This document shows, piece by piece, positions 36,508 to 45,752 of a stretch of 64,000 nt of DNA (its first letter is position 1; every line of letters starts with the position of its first letter). Origin of the DNA: Oceanimonas pelagia (GTDB lineage Bacteria > Pseudomonadota > Gammaproteobacteria > Enterobacterales > Aeromonadaceae). The position numbers were made by a program, and so were the translations under genes. The stretch lies in contig NZ_CP118224.1 in assembly GCF_030849025.1 (NCBI RefSeq), positions 3,163,501 through 3,227,500 on the forward strand, read 5' to 3'. The notes under the pieces were generated by a model. That model was not told the DNA's origin. It made no database searches and saw nothing but the letters and a program-made list of their open reading frames with translations.

Positions 36508-38484
36508 ATGTTTCAAGACAACCCCCTGCTGGCCCAGCTCAAGCAACAAATCCGCGACACCCTTCCCACCAAGGAAGGCATGGTCAAAGGCACCTCCAAG
36601 GGCTTCGGCTTTCTCGAAGTCAGCGACAAGGAAAGCTATTTCATTCCACCCCCGCACATGAAAAAGGTCATGCACGGCGATCGCATCACCGCCGTGCTGC
36701 GCACCGAGAACGACAAGGAGCTGGTGGAGCCCGAGACCCTGCTGGAGCCCGGCCTGACCCGCTTTGTGGCCCGGGTGAAGTGGTTCCGTGACCGGCTCAA
36801 TATCGTTCCCGATCACCCGCTGATGAAAGACGCCATCAAGGCCCGCACCGTCAAGGGGATGAACGACAAGGACCTGAAGGAAGGCGACTGGGTACTGGCC
36901 GATCTCAAGCGCCACGCCCTGAAAGACAACGGCTTTTTCGCCGAAGTGGTGGAGCTGATCGCCGGCGTGGACGATCCCATCGCCCCCTGGTGGGTGGTGC
37001 TGGCCCGCAACAGCCTGGCCAAGCAGGCCCCCCAGGACCGGGAGCAGTGGGAACCGCTGGAAGACACCCTGCCCCGCCAGAACCTGACCGAGGTGCCCTT
37101 TTTCACCATCGACAGCGAGTCCACCCAGGACATGGACGACGCCCTCAGCGTGAAAAAGCGGGATAACGGCTGGGAGCTGACCGTGGCCATTGCCGATCCC
37201 ACCGCCTATGTGGCCCACGACAGCGAGCTGGACAAGATCGCCGCCGAGCGCGCCTTTACCGTATATCTGCCGGGCCGCAACATTCCCATGCTGCCCCGCA
37301 CCCTGGCCGACGAGCTGTGCTCCCTGAAGGAAGGGGAAGAGCGCCACGCCCTGTGCGCCCGCATTCACATTGACGCCGACGGCAAGGTGGCCGACGACGC
37401 CGAATTTTTTGCCGCCCGCATTCGCTCCCACGCCCGCCTGGCCTACAACAAGGTGTCCGACTGGGTGGAAGGCACCGGCGACTGGCAGCCCGAGAGCGAA
37501 ATCATTGCCGAGCAGTTGCGCGAGCTGACCGCCCTCACCCGGGTACGCAGCGCCTGGCGCAGCGAGCACGCCATCGTGTTCAAGGACAGGCCCGACTACC
37601 GCTTTGAACTGGACGAGGCCAGCAACGTGGTGGCCATTCACGCCGATCACCGCCGCATTGCCAACCAGATGGTGGAAGAATGCATGATCGCCGCCAACCT
37701 GGCCTGCGGCAACTGGCTGACCAAACACTGTGGCACCGGTGTGTTCAACGTGCACGCCGGCTTTGACGAAGAAAAACTGGCCCAGCTGCAGGAGCTGCTG
37801 AAGGAGCATGAAGCCCCGGTGGATCCGGACAGGCTCACCACCCTGGAAGGCTTCTGCGAGCTGCGCCGCTGGCTGGACTCCCGCGATACCAGCTACCTGG
37901 ACAACCGGGTGCGCCGCTTCCAGTCCTTCGCCGCCATGAGCGTAACCCCGGGTGAGCACTACGGCCTGGGCCTGGACGCCTACGCCACCTGGACCTCGCC
38001 CATTCGTAAATACGGCGACATCATCAACCACCGCCTGATCAAGGCCATTCTGGCCGAAAAGGCCCATGACGCCCACGCCCCCAACGCCGAGCTGGCGGTG
38101 CACCTGTCGGAGCAGCGCCGCATGCACCGCCGTGCCGAGCGCGACATCGCCGACTGGCTGTATGTGCGCTACCTGCAGCCGGCAGTGGCCAACGGCCATG
38201 TATTTGATGCCGAGATCATCGACATTGGCCGTGGCGGCGTGAAACTGCGCCTGCAGGAAAACGGCGCCGTGGTATTCATGCCTTCTTCCCTGATCCTGCC
38301 CAACCGGGATCGGCTGGAGTGCAGCTGGGATGACGGCCGCGTCTACCTCGACAAGCAGCCGGTATACGAACTGGGCCAGCACATTCAGGTGATCCTCACC
38401 GAAGCCATTGAAGACACCCGCTCACTCATCGCCAAGCCGGCCATTCCGCTGGTACCGGAGAAGCAGGAAAAACCCGCTTCCTGA
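36508..38484 (+). CDS. rnb: Exoribonuclease II (RNase II)
   Basis: 658 residues. Two N-terminal cold-shock domains come first (GTSKGFGFLEV at about 29-39). The RNB catalytic domain has FFTIDSESTQDMDDALSV, with the metal-binding Asp cluster at about 200-215, and GLDAYATWTSPIRKYGDIINHRLI near 490. An S1 domain (AEIIDIGRGGVKLRL) closes the protein. Degrades single-stranded RNA 3' to 5' and is cytoplasmic. Length and order equal E. coli Rnb rather than the longer RNase R. Followed by a strong terminator. Confidence 0.95.
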   Translation: MFQDNPLLAQLKQQIRDTLPTKEGMVKGTSKGFGFLEVSDKESYFIPPPHMKKVMHGDRITAVLRTENDKELVEPETLLEPGLTRFVARVKWFRDRLNIVPDHPLMKDAIKARTVKGMNDKDLKEGDWVLADLKRHALKDNGFFAEVVELIAGVDDPIAPWWVVLARNSLAKQAPQDREQWEPLEDTLPRQNLTEVPFFTIDSESTQDMDDALSVKKRDNGWELTVAIADPTAYVAHDSELDKIAAERAFTVYLPGRNIPMLPRTLADELCSLKEGEERHALCARIHIDADGKVADDAEFFAARIRSHARLAYNKVSDWVEGTGDWQPESEIIAEQLRELTALTRVRSAWRSEHAIVFKDRPDYRFELDEASNVVAIHADHRRIANQMVEECMIAANLACGNWLTKHCGTGVFNVHAGFDEEKLAQLQELLKEHEAPVDPDRLTTLEGFCELRRWLDSRDTSYLDNRVRRFQSFAAMSVTPGEHYGLGLDAYATWTSPIRKYGDIINHRLIKAILAEKAHDAHAPNAELAVHLSEQRRMHRRAERDIADWLYVRYLQPAVANGHVFDAEIIDIGRGGVKLRLQENGAVVFMPSSLILPNRDRLECSWDDGRVYLDKQPVYELGQHIQVILTEAIEDTRSLIAKPAIPLVPEKQEKPAS

Positions 38485-38502
38485 GCTGAACCCTGACACT
38501 GA

Positions 38503-38532
38503 AAAGGCCTGCGATTGCAGGCCTTTCTTTTT
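38503..38532 (+). terminator. Intrinsic terminator of rnb
   Basis: AAAGGCCTGC-gatt-GCAGGCCTTT followed by CTTTTTATT, 18 bases after the stop. Confidence 0.9.
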
Positions 38533-38550
38533 ATTGGTGCCTTTCAGCTG

Positions 38551-39333
38551 TCAGCCGAGATGCTGCAGCAGCACTTCGGCAAATCGCGCCGGCGCTTCCA
38601 CCGAGGGCACATGACCTACCTTATCCAGGATCACCGGCTCGCCGGCCTCGGCGCAGCAGGCCAGGTGCTCCAGCAATTCGGGCGGGGTGGCCACGTCCTC
38701 GCGGCCGCCCACCAGCAACAGGGGCACGTTGTGATCCTGCAATTGTTCGCTGAAGTTGGCCTCCCCCAGCATTTCACACAGCAGGGCGTAACTGTTGGCG
38801 TCACCCCGGCCCATGATGGTGTTCCAACCAGCCAGCAGTGCGGGCTGGGCCGCCAGGGCAGCCGGGCCAAACCAGCGCGGCACTATGTCCACCGCCATGG
38901 TGGTCAGGCCCAGTTCCCGTACCGCCTTGGCGCGGTTTTGCCAGGCCTCACGGGTGCCGATCACCGCGCCGGTATTGGTGAGGGTGGCCGACAGCAGACG
39001 GTCGGCATGGGCGCACAGCAACTGCTGGCCGATCACGCCACCGATGGAGGTGCCGACGAAGTGAAAGCGTTCGGCACCCGCCACGTCGGCCAGGGCCAGG
39101 GCTTCCGCCGCCAGATCGGCGGGGGTAATGCGCTCACCGCTCCAGGCGGCGCTGCTGCCGTGACCGGGCAGGTCCCAGCTCAGCACCCGGTAACGGGGCA
39201 GCAGCGCCGGCAGCAGGTCATCCCACACCGCCTGGCTCATGCCCAGGGGGTGCGCCAGCACCACCAGCGGCAGGGAAGCGTCGCCCAGCAGGCGGTAGCC
39301 TACGGTGCGGCCATTAATGTTGAGAAAAGACAT
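38551..39333 (-). CDS. pcaD: 3-oxoadipate enol-lactonase
   Basis: 260-residue alpha/beta hydrolase. It has oxyanion/HG region AHPLGMSQAVWDDLLPAL, nucleophile elbow GTSIGGVIG (Ser about 96), acid Asp in VGGREDVATPP and His in VGHVPSVEAP. It opens 3-oxoadipate enol-lactone to 3-oxoadipate. Last gene of pcaIJFD; GGAGG is 5 bases before the ATG. Confidence 0.92.
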   Translation of the reverse strand: MSFLNINGRTVGYRLLGDASLPLVVLAHPLGMSQAVWDDLLPALLPRYRVLSWDLPGHGSSAAWSGERITPADLAAEALALADVAGAERFHFVGTSIGGVIGQQLLCAHADRLLSATLTNTGAVIGTREAWQNRAKAVRELGLTTMAVDIVPRWFGPAALAAQPALLAGWNTIMGRGDANSYALLCEMLGEANFSEQLQDHNVPLLLVGGREDVATPPELLEHLACCAEAGEPVILDKVGHVPSVEAPARFAEVLLQHLG

Positions 39334-39386
39334 TCGGCCTCCGAATCGTTAAGGGAACGCCGGCATCGGCCGGCGTTCATCATCAG

Positions 39387-40592
39387 TTATACCCGCTCAA
39401 TCAGGGTAGCGATACCCTGACCCACGCCCACGCACATGGTGCACAGGGCCAGACGCTTGTTCTGGCGGTGCAGTTCATGGGCGGCGGTCTGCAGCAGACG
39501 GGCGCCGGACATACCCAGCGGGTGACCCAGGGCGATGGCGCCGCCGTTGGGGTTAACCCGGGCGTCGTCGTCCTTCAGACCCAGCTCGCGCATACAGGCC
39601 AGGGCCTGGGCGGCAAAGGCTTCGTTGAACTCGAACAGGTCGATGTCGTCCATGGTCAGGTTGTGCTGAGCCAGCAGCTTCTGCACTGCCGGGATCGGGC
39701 CGGCGCCCATGATGCGAGGCTCCACGCCGGCGGTGGCCATGCCCAGCACCTTGGCCATGGGCTTGAGGCCATGACGCTGTACGGCGTCTTCGCTGGCGAT
39801 CAGCATGGCGGCGGCGCCATCGTTCACGCCGGAGGCGTTACCGGCGGTCACGCTGCCACCTTCGCGGAACGGGGTCGGCAGCCTGGCCAGCTTCTCAACC
39901 GTGGTGCCCGGACGCAGGTGCTCGTCGTCGGCGAAGATCAGCGGCTCCTGCTTGCGGCGGGGAATTTCTACCGGCACGATTTCTTCGGCAAAGCGGCCGT
40001 TGCGCTGGGACTCGGCGGCCTTCTCCTGGGAGCGGGCGGCAAAGGCGTCCTGATCTTCCCGGGAGATGTTGAACTGCTCGGCCACGTTCTCGGCGGTTTC
40101 CGGCATGGAGTCCACGCCGTACTGGGCCTTCATCAGCGGGTTGATAAAGCGCCAGCCGATGGTGGTGTCTTCAATGCCCTGGTTGCGGCTGAAGGCGGTG
40201 TCGGCCTTGCCCATCACATAGGGGGCGCGGGACATGGATTCCACGCCACCGGCCAGCACCAGATCCATCTCGCCGGCCTTGACGGCGCGCACGGCGGTGC
40301 CAACTGCATCCATACCGGAGCCGCACAGGCGGTTGATGGTGGTGCCGGGTACGCTTACCGGCAGACCGGCCAGCAGGGAGGACATGCGCGCCACGTTGCG
40401 GTTGTCTTCACCGGCCTGGTTGGCACAGCCCATGATGACTTCATCGATGGCGGCCGGGTCCAGATCCGGCGCCTGGGCCAGCACGGCTTCAAATACGCGG
40501 GCAGCCAGGTCGTCGGGACGCACCGCCGCCAGGGTGCCGCCAAAGCGGCCAATGGCGGTACGGCGGGGATGACACAGATAAACCGGCTTCAT
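39387..40592 (-). CDS. pcaF: 3-oxoadipyl-CoA thiolase
   Basis: 401 residues, the PcaF length. The nucleophile Cys is in [17 protein letters not shown] (about 90), His in [14 protein letters not shown] (about 357), and the second Cys in [11 protein letters not shown]. It cleaves 3-oxoadipyl-CoA to succinyl-CoA and acetyl-CoA, the last step of the pathway. Start overlaps the pcaJ stop by 4 bases. Confidence 0.93.
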   Translation of the reverse strand: MKPVYLCHPRRTAIGRFGGTLAAVRPDDLAARVFEAVLAQAPDLDPAAIDEVIMGCANQAGEDNRNVARMSSLLAGLPVSVPGTTINRLCGSGMDAVGTAVRAVKAGEMDLVLAGGVESMSRAPYVMGKADTAFSRNQGIEDTTIGWRFINPLMKAQYGVDSMPETAENVAEQFNISREDQDAFAARSQEKAAESQRNGRFAEEIVPVEIPRRKQEPLIFADDEHLRPGTTVEKLARLPTPFREGGSVTAGNASGVNDGAAAMLIASEDAVQRHGLKPMAKVLGMATAGVEPRIMGAGPIPAVQKLLAQHNLTMDDIDLFEFNEAFAAQALACMRELGLKDDDARVNPNGGAIALGHPLGMSGARLLQTAAHELHRQNKRLALCTMCVGVGQGIATLIERV

Positions 40593-41383
40593 TGGGCGGC
40601 CTCCTGGGAGATCGGCTTGGCGTGGTGCTCGGCAGTGCGGGCCTTGAGGTCACGCAGAATGGCCAGCTCCTCGGCGCTCGGCTCGGGAGTCAGCGCCAGC
40701 TCGTCGGCAAAGCGTACCGGCCAGCCGGTGGCCTCACGTACCTGCTCTTGAGTCACGCCCGGGTGCAGGGAAACCACGGTCAGTTCCCTGGTCTCGGCAT
40801 CGGGAGCCATCACGCACAGATCGGTGATGACCTTGGTCGGGCCACGGCCAATATTGGGCACACCGTCCCGGCCCTTGCCGTCGCGACCGTAGCCCAGGGT
40901 GGTGATGAAGTCGACCGCTTCCACAAAGGCGCGAGGAGAATGCTTCAGGGTGATGAATACTTCCCTGGCGTTGGAGGCGATCTCGGGGGCGCCGCCGCCG
41001 CCGGGCAGGCGAACCTTGGGCGACTGGTAATCACCAATCAGGGTGGTATTCAGGTTGGCGTACTTGTCGATCTGAGCGGTACCAAGAAAGCCCACGTCGA
41101 TGTGGCCGCCCTGCAACCAGTAGCGGAACATCTCGGGCACGGCCACCGTCGTCAGCGCCTGCTCGCACAGCTCACCGTCACCGATGGACAGCGGCAGAAT
41201 GTCGGGTTTGGTCTGCAGGGTGCCGGATTCGTAGATCAGGGTCACGTCGGGGGCGTGGGTCAGGCGGGCCAGGTTGGCGGCCTCGCTGGGCAGGCCGATG
41301 CCCACAAAACAGGTCATGCCGTTGCTCAGGGCGCGAGCGGCGGTGACCGTCATCATTTCTGAAGAGGTGTATTGGAGCGTCAT
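40589..41383 (-). CDS. pcaJ: 3-oxoadipate CoA-transferase subunit B
   Basis: 264 residues of CoA-transferase family I, beta. LIYESGTLQTKP carries the glutamate that forms the CoA thioester, and GLPSEAANLARLTHAPDVTL is the conserved N-terminal part. With PcaI it moves CoA from succinyl-CoA to 3-oxoadipate. The ATG overlaps the pcaI stop by one base (TAATG). Confidence 0.92.
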   Translation of the reverse strand: MTLQYTSSEMMTVTAARALSNGMTCFVGIGLPSEAANLARLTHAPDVTLIYESGTLQTKPDILPLSIGDGELCEQALTTVAVPEMFRYWLQGGHIDVGFLGTAQIDKYANLNTTLIGDYQSPKVRLPGGGGAPEIASNAREVFITLKHSPRAFVEAVDFITTLGYGRDGKGRDGVPNIGRGPTKVITDLCVMAPDAETRELTVVSLHPGVTQEQVREATGWPVRFADELALTPEPSAEELAILRDLKARTAEHHAKPISQEAAQ

Positions 41384-42201
41384 TATGCCTGCCCTCCTGC
41401 GTTGTAAACGTTCTGCTGCAGCCAGTCGTTGAAGGTGTCACGATCACGGGAGATCGCGTCCCACTCCTTGTAGAAGCTGTTGTTTCTCGGGTAATAGCCG
41501 TGGGCGTAGGACGGCGCGGCACCACCTTTTACCTCGGCAATGGCGGTAATGGCCCAGCCCGGGATCACGCAGGCGTTGGCATCGGCCTGCAGATCGTCGA
41601 CGATCTCTTCCACGGTGACGATGCTGTGCCTGGCCGCCAGCACCGCTTCCTTCTGCACACCCACGATGCCGGATACCAGCACGTTGCCTTTGCGGTCGGC
41701 GCGCTGGGCGTGAACGATGCTCACATCCGGACGTACCGCCGGCACCGCCGCCAGCCGTTCGCCGGTAAAGGGACATTCGATAAAGCGGATCTGGGAGTTC
41801 ACCTTGGGCAAGTCGCTGCCGATGTAACCGCGCAGCACCGCCAGGGGCAGACCGGCCGCGCCCGCTTCATAGGCACAGGCCATGGCCGCATGGCTGTGCT
41901 CGAAGATTTCCAGCTTGCGGGGGAAGCCCCGCTCCACGGCGTCGCGCAGACGGTGCAGCGAGCCCACGCCGGGGTTACCGCCCCAGGAGAAGATCAGTTT
42001 TTCGGCGCAACCGGCGCCGATCAGCTGATCGTAGAGAATATCGGGGGTCATGCGGATCAGCGTCAGACCACGCTTTTCCTGACGAATGATTTCGTGTCCC
42101 GCGGCAAAGGGGATCAGGTGGGTAAAACCCTCCATGGCGACGGTAGCGCCGTCCTGGAGATAACGGGCAACCGCGTCGTGCAGGCTCATGAATTGGGCCA
42201 T
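41383..42201 (-). CDS. pcaI: 3-oxoadipate CoA-transferase subunit A
   Basis: 272 residues, alpha subunit. VAMEGFTHLIPFAAGHEIIRQ, LIFSWGGNPGVGSLHRLRD and DVSIVHAQRADRKGNVLVSG are family blocks. The start at 42201 (MAQFMSLHDA) is fixed by GGGAGG 8 bases upstream. A longer frame would read through the operator region and is rejected. First gene of pcaIJFD, with two PcaR-type operators 24-58 bases ahead. Confidence 0.92.
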   Translation of the reverse strand: MAQFMSLHDAVARYLQDGATVAMEGFTHLIPFAAGHEIIRQEKRGLTLIRMTPDILYDQLIGAGCAEKLIFSWGGNPGVGSLHRLRDAVERGFPRKLEIFEHSHAAMACAYEAGAAGLPLAVLRGYIGSDLPKVNSQIRFIECPFTGERLAAVPAVRPDVSIVHAQRADRKGNVLVSGIVGVQKEAVLAARHSIVTVEEIVDDLQADANACVIPGWAITAIAEVKGGAAPSYAHGYYPRNNSFYKEWDAISRDRDTFNDWLQQNVYNAGGQA

Positions 42202-42225
42202 GAGTATCGCCTCCCTGGTGGATAT

Positions 42226-42259
42226 GTTCGCAATACGAACCTTGGTTTGCATTGCGAAC
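42226..42259 (-). promoter_or_regulatory. Two PcaR-type operators before pcaI
   Basis: GTTCG-caata-CGAAC (42226-42240) and GTTTG-cattg-CGAAC (42245-42259) have the same 5-5-5 architecture, 19 bases apart centre to centre. The arms match the GTTCG/CGAAC elements of the PcaR/PcaU/PobR IclR group. Confidence 0.75.
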
Positions 42260-42392
42260 ATGTTTACTCCGGTTTTATGGGAGTGGCAAACCCCGTTTGC
42301 AGGAAAAAGTTGGGCGATCGAATTAAACAACTGAAAAATAAGAATTTATTTTTTGTGATCGAGATCTCAAAGAGAGCATTTACAAAACACAG

Positions 42393-42407
42393 GTTCGTTA
42401 TGCGAAC
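42393..42407 (+). promoter_or_regulatory. PcaR-type operator before the IclR gene
   Basis: GTTCG-ttatg-CGAAC, a perfect-arm copy 48 bases upstream of the regulator's start, suggesting autoregulation. Confidence 0.75.
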
Positions 42408-42454
42408 TTTTTGCTACCATAAATGCCGTTTCATCTCGTTACAGGAAGGACATC

Positions 42455-43240
42455 ATGACCACCGAAGACCGGCTCAGCCCGCAAGACCGGGATTTCGTCG
42501 CCGCCCTGGCCAGCGGCCTGGAGGTACTGCAGGCCTTTGACCAGCACCATGGGCGCATGACCCTGAGTGAAGTGGCGGCCCGTACCGGCATGGACAGGGC
42601 CAAGGCCCGGCGTTTTTTGCTGACCCTGCACGCTCTGGGTTATCTCGACAAACAGCAGCGCCACTTTGCACTGACCCCCAGGGTGCTGCAACTGGGCAAC
42701 GCCTTTCTGGCCGCCAACCCGCACCGGGTGGTGATTCAGCATTATCTGGAAGAGATCACACGGGAAATTGGTGAGTCCACCTCACTCGCGGTGCTCGACG
42801 GCGACGAGGTCGTCTACATTGCCCGCTCCGCCGCCGAACACCGGCTGATGGCCATACGGCTGTCGGTGGGCACCCGGTTGCCCGCGGCCTACACCTCCAT
42901 GGGGCGGGTGTTGCTGGCCCAGTTGCCTGAAGAGCAGCTGAGCCATTACCTGGAAACCGTGCAGCTGCGTGCGCACACGACCCACAGCATTACCGACAAA
43001 CAGGCCCTGCGCCGGGCCCTGGAGCGAGTGCGCCGGCAGGGCTACGCCATTGTGGATCAGGAGCTGGACTCGGGCCTGCGCTCGCTGGCGGTGCCGGCGT
43101 TTGATCAACAGGGCCGGCTGCTTGGCGCCATCAACATCAGCACCAACGCCGCCCGGGTCGACATGGATACCCTCACCGGGCGCTTTCTGCCGTTGCTGCT
43201 GGAAAAGGCCCGGCTGATCCAGGACGCCCTGGCGGGCTGA
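42455..43240 (+). CDS. pcaR: IclR-family regulator of the pca operon (PcaR-like)
   Basis: 261 residues. A winged HTH (about 15-75: ALASGLEVLQAFDQHHGRMTLSEVAARTGMDRAKARRFLLTLHALGYL) is followed by an IclR effector domain with ESTSLAVLDGDEVVYIAR and YTSMGRVLLA. The C-terminal part has QELDSGLRSLAVPAFD. The YTSMGR/ELDSGLRS pattern is that of PcaR/PcaU/PobR. Divergent from pcaIJFD with three matching operators between. The likely inducer is 3-oxoadipate (known for PcaR). Confidence 0.88.
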   Translation: MTTEDRLSPQDRDFVAALASGLEVLQAFDQHHGRMTLSEVAARTGMDRAKARRFLLTLHALGYLDKQQRHFALTPRVLQLGNAFLAANPHRVVIQHYLEEITREIGESTSLAVLDGDEVVYIARSAAEHRLMAIRLSVGTRLPAAYTSMGRVLLAQLPEEQLSHYLETVQLRAHTTHSITDKQALRRALERVRRQGYAIVDQELDSGLRSLAVPAFDQQGRLLGAINISTNAARVDMDTLTGRFLPLLLEKARLIQDALAG

Positions 43241-43241
43241 C

Positions 43242-44144
43242 TCAGGGGTAACGTCCGCTCAGCCGGTTTTCCACCAGCTCCGCCAGTATGGTGTTGACCA
43301 GCCGCATCGCCGCATTGGGGTTCTCGCCCCGGCGGCGTGAGGCGATCACCGGAATGCTGAGCTGTTCGTCCCGCACCGGCACAAACTCCACCCCTTCCCG
43401 CTTGAGCTTGTGCACCTGCTCCGGCACCAGGGCAAAGCCCATCTCCGAGGCCACCAGCGACAGTGCCGTCTGCAGATCGTTAACCTGCTGAATCACATTG
43501 AGTTTCAGGCCGCGGCGGTGAAACAGCCCCAGGGCCACGTCGGCAAAACTGGGGCCGGAGCCGGCGGGAAAGGTGACCATGGGCACCTCCGCCAGCTCCG
43601 CCATGGTGGGCGACTCGCGGGTCAGAGGGTGGGAAGACGGCAGGGCGGCGATCAGCGGCTCGTTGAACAGTACCTCCTGCTCCACGTCGGCATCGTCAAT
43701 GCGTACCCGGCCAAAACCGATGTCGATTTTGCCGCTCTTGAGCGCCTCGATCTGATCCTGGGTCTTGAGCTCGTGCAGCACAATTTCCAGATTCTTGTTG
43801 CGCCTCAGCCGGCGCACCATCAGCGGCAGCTGGCCGTAAAACACCGACGGCACAAAGCCGATGGCAAACACGGTTTTGCGCAGCTGGGCAATTTGCCGGG
43901 TGCCTTCAATGCTGGCCTCCAGCCGCTCCATGATGGTGCGGGCCTGCTGCAGAAAATACAGTCCTCCCTGGGTCAGCTCCAGCCCCCGGGGCTTGCGAAT
44001 AAACAGCTGCACCCCCAGCTCCTCTTCCAGCTGCTTGATCTGCCGGGTCAGGGGCGGCTGGGCGATAAACAGCCGCTCCGCCGCCCGGGTCAGGTTCAGC
44101 TCTTCGGCCACGGCAATAAAATAACGCAGGTGCCTCAGCTCCAT
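43242..44144 (-). CDS. catR: LysR-type regulator, CatR/CatM/BenM-like
   Basis: 300 residues. The N-terminal HTH (MELRHLRYFIAVAEELNLTRAAERLFIAQPPLTRQIKQLEEELG) is the classic CatR/BenM sequence. The effector domain has IGFVPSVFYGQLPLMVRRLRR, as in muconate-sensing members. Divergent from catB, which it should activate with cis,cis-muconate (and perhaps benzoate, as BenM). Its ribosome site lies inside an ATAC-N7-GTAT palindrome. Stop codon one base from that of the IclR gene. Confidence 0.88.
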   Translation of the reverse strand: MELRHLRYFIAVAEELNLTRAAERLFIAQPPLTRQIKQLEEELGVQLFIRKPRGLELTQGGLYFLQQARTIMERLEASIEGTRQIAQLRKTVFAIGFVPSVFYGQLPLMVRRLRRNKNLEIVLHELKTQDQIEALKSGKIDIGFGRVRIDDADVEQEVLFNEPLIAALPSSHPLTRESPTMAELAEVPMVTFPAGSGPSFADVALGLFHRRGLKLNVIQQVNDLQTALSLVASEMGFALVPEQVHKLKREGVEFVPVRDEQLSIPVIASRRRGENPNAAMRLVNTILAELVENRLSGRYP

Positions 44145-44146
44145 CC

Positions 44147-44161
44147 ATACCTCCAGGGTAT
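44147..44161. promoter_or_regulatory. ATAC-N7-GTAT LysR site over the catR ribosome site
   Basis: ATACCTCCAGGGTAT fits the BenM/CatM consensus ATAC-N7-GTAT. It ends 3 bases before the catR start and contains the GGAGG of that gene on the minus strand. It could be an autorepression site. Confidence 0.5.
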
Positions 44162-44252
44162 TGGTTGTGACTTAATCAATATTGGTGGGTATTGCTGCAG
44201 AATTGTAACCTCGTCGCAACACAGTGTTATCACTTGAGGCGAAAGAGGTTAC

Positions 44253-45392
44253 ATGGCAGCAATCATTCAGTCCATCGAGGCAATCCTGGTCGACATTCCG
44301 ACCATACGGCCGCACAAGCTTTCCATGGCCACCATGGGCGTTCAGACCATGGTGATCGTGCGCATCAAGGACAGCGATGGCCTGGAAGGCCTGGGCGAAG
44401 CCACCACCATCGGCGGCCTGGCCTACGGCCCGGAAAGCCCCGAAAGCGTCAAGCTGACCATCGACACCTACTTCTCGCCCCTGCTGCTGAACCAGCCCGC
44501 CGAGGCCATCAATACCCTCAGGGTAAGGCTCAACCGGGCCACCCGCGGCAACAACCTGGCCAAGTCCGCCATCGAGACCGCCCTGCTCGATCTCATGGGC
44601 AAGCGCCTCAACCAGCCCCTGCACCAGCTGCTGGGCGGCGCCGTGCACCAGCACATTCCGGTGCTCTGGACCCTGGCCAGCGGCGACACTCAAACCGATA
44701 TCGACGAGGCCAGGCGCCTGCTCGCCGACCAGCGCCACTGCGACTTCAAACTCAAAATCGGCAGCCGCGCGCTGATGGACGACGTGCGCCATGTGGCCGC
44801 CATCAAGGCCGCCGTGGGCGACAGCGCCAGCGTGCGGGTGGATGTGAATCAGGCCTGGGATGAAAGCACCGCCGCCCGGGGCATGGCCGAGCTGCAGGCC
44901 GCCGGCATCGATCTGGTCGAGCAGCCCACCCCCATGAAGGAGCACGCCGCCCTGGTGCGGCTGTCGCAGCAGTTTCACCTGCCCATTCTGGCGGATGAAG
45001 CCGTGGCCGACGCCACCGACATGTTCACCCTGGCCTCGGCCGGCTTTGCCGGCGCGGTGGCGCTCAAGATCGCCAAGGCCGGCGGCCCGCTGCAGGCGCT
45101 GAAGGTGGCCAATGTGGCCAGCGCCGCCGGCATCGGCCTCTATGGCGGCACCCTGCTGGAAGGCACCATCGGCACCGTCGCCGCCCTGCACGCCTGGTCC
45201 ACCCTGGACACCCTGCACTGGGGCACCGAAATGTTTGGCCCGTTGCTGCTGAAGGACGACATCGTGGAAACGCCGCTGAACTTCCATAACAACGGCGTGA
45301 CCCTGCCCGCCGGGCCAGGCCTGGGCGTCACCCTCAACGAAGACAAGCTGGCGGAATACCGCCGCAAGTCATCACTCGCCCCCCACGCGTAA
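44253..45392 (+). CDS. catB: Muconate cycloisomerase
   Basis: 379 residues of the enolase superfamily with an intact active site. It has KxK in CDFKLKIGSRA, metal ligands in RVDVNQAWDE, VEQPTP and ILADEAV, and a second Lys in ALKIAKAGG. It converts cis,cis-muconate to muconolactone. AAAGAGG precedes the ATG. First gene of an apparent catBCA-benABCD operon. Confidence 0.94.
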   Translation: MAAIIQSIEAILVDIPTIRPHKLSMATMGVQTMVIVRIKDSDGLEGLGEATTIGGLAYGPESPESVKLTIDTYFSPLLLNQPAEAINTLRVRLNRATRGNNLAKSAIETALLDLMGKRLNQPLHQLLGGAVHQHIPVLWTLASGDTQTDIDEARRLLADQRHCDFKLKIGSRALMDDVRHVAAIKAAVGDSASVRVDVNQAWDESTAARGMAELQAAGIDLVEQPTPMKEHAALVRLSQQFHLPILADEAVADATDMFTLASAGFAGAVALKIAKAGGPLQALKVANVASAAGIGLYGGTLLEGTIGTVAALHAWSTLDTLHWGTEMFGPLLLKDDIVETPLNFHNNGVTLPAGPGLGVTLNEDKLAEYRRKSSLAPHA

Positions 45393-45405
45393 CAGGAAGA
45401 AAACC

Positions 45406-45696
45406 ATGCTGTTTAAAGTCGAAATGAAGGTCAATCTGCCCCACGACATGCCGGCCGAGGTGGCCGCCGAGATAAAGGCCCGGGAGAAGGCCTATGCCCA
45501 GGAGCTGCAGACCCGGGGCAAATGGCGCCACCTGTGGCGGGTGGCCGGCAGCTACGCCAACGTCAGCATTTTTGATGTGGCCGACAACGCCGAGCTGCAG
45601 GAGCTGATCAGCAACCTGCCGCTGTTTCCCTACATGGACATTCAGGTGGCGCCCCTGTGCCGGCACCCGTCCTCCATTCATTCGGATGACCGTTAA
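45406..45696 (+). CDS. catC: Muconolactone delta-isomerase
   Basis: 96 residues, the family's usual size. MLFKVEMKVNLPHDMP at the start, GKWRHLWRVAGSYANVSIFDV in the middle and LPLFPYMDIQVAPLCRHPSS at the end are CatC signatures. Forms decamers; moves the double bond to give 3-oxoadipate enol-lactone. AGGAAG precedes the ATG, 13 bases after catB. Confidence 0.95.
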   Translation: MLFKVEMKVNLPHDMPAEVAAEIKAREKAYAQELQTRGKWRHLWRVAGSYANVSIFDVADNAELQELISNLPLFPYMDIQVAPLCRHPSSIHSDDR

Positions 45697-45752
45697 CCGA
45701 CGTTCGTCACCCCTACGACCAAATCATAAAAAAGATGCAAGGAGCCAAGGCA

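Noticed and set aside
36370..38382. 670-codon open frame opposite rnb
   Set aside because: Same third-position GC shadow effect; rnb on the other strand has all RNase II motifs.
42202..42330. N-terminal extension of PcaI
   Set aside because: It would translate the operator region; GGGAGG clearly marks the ATG at 42201.
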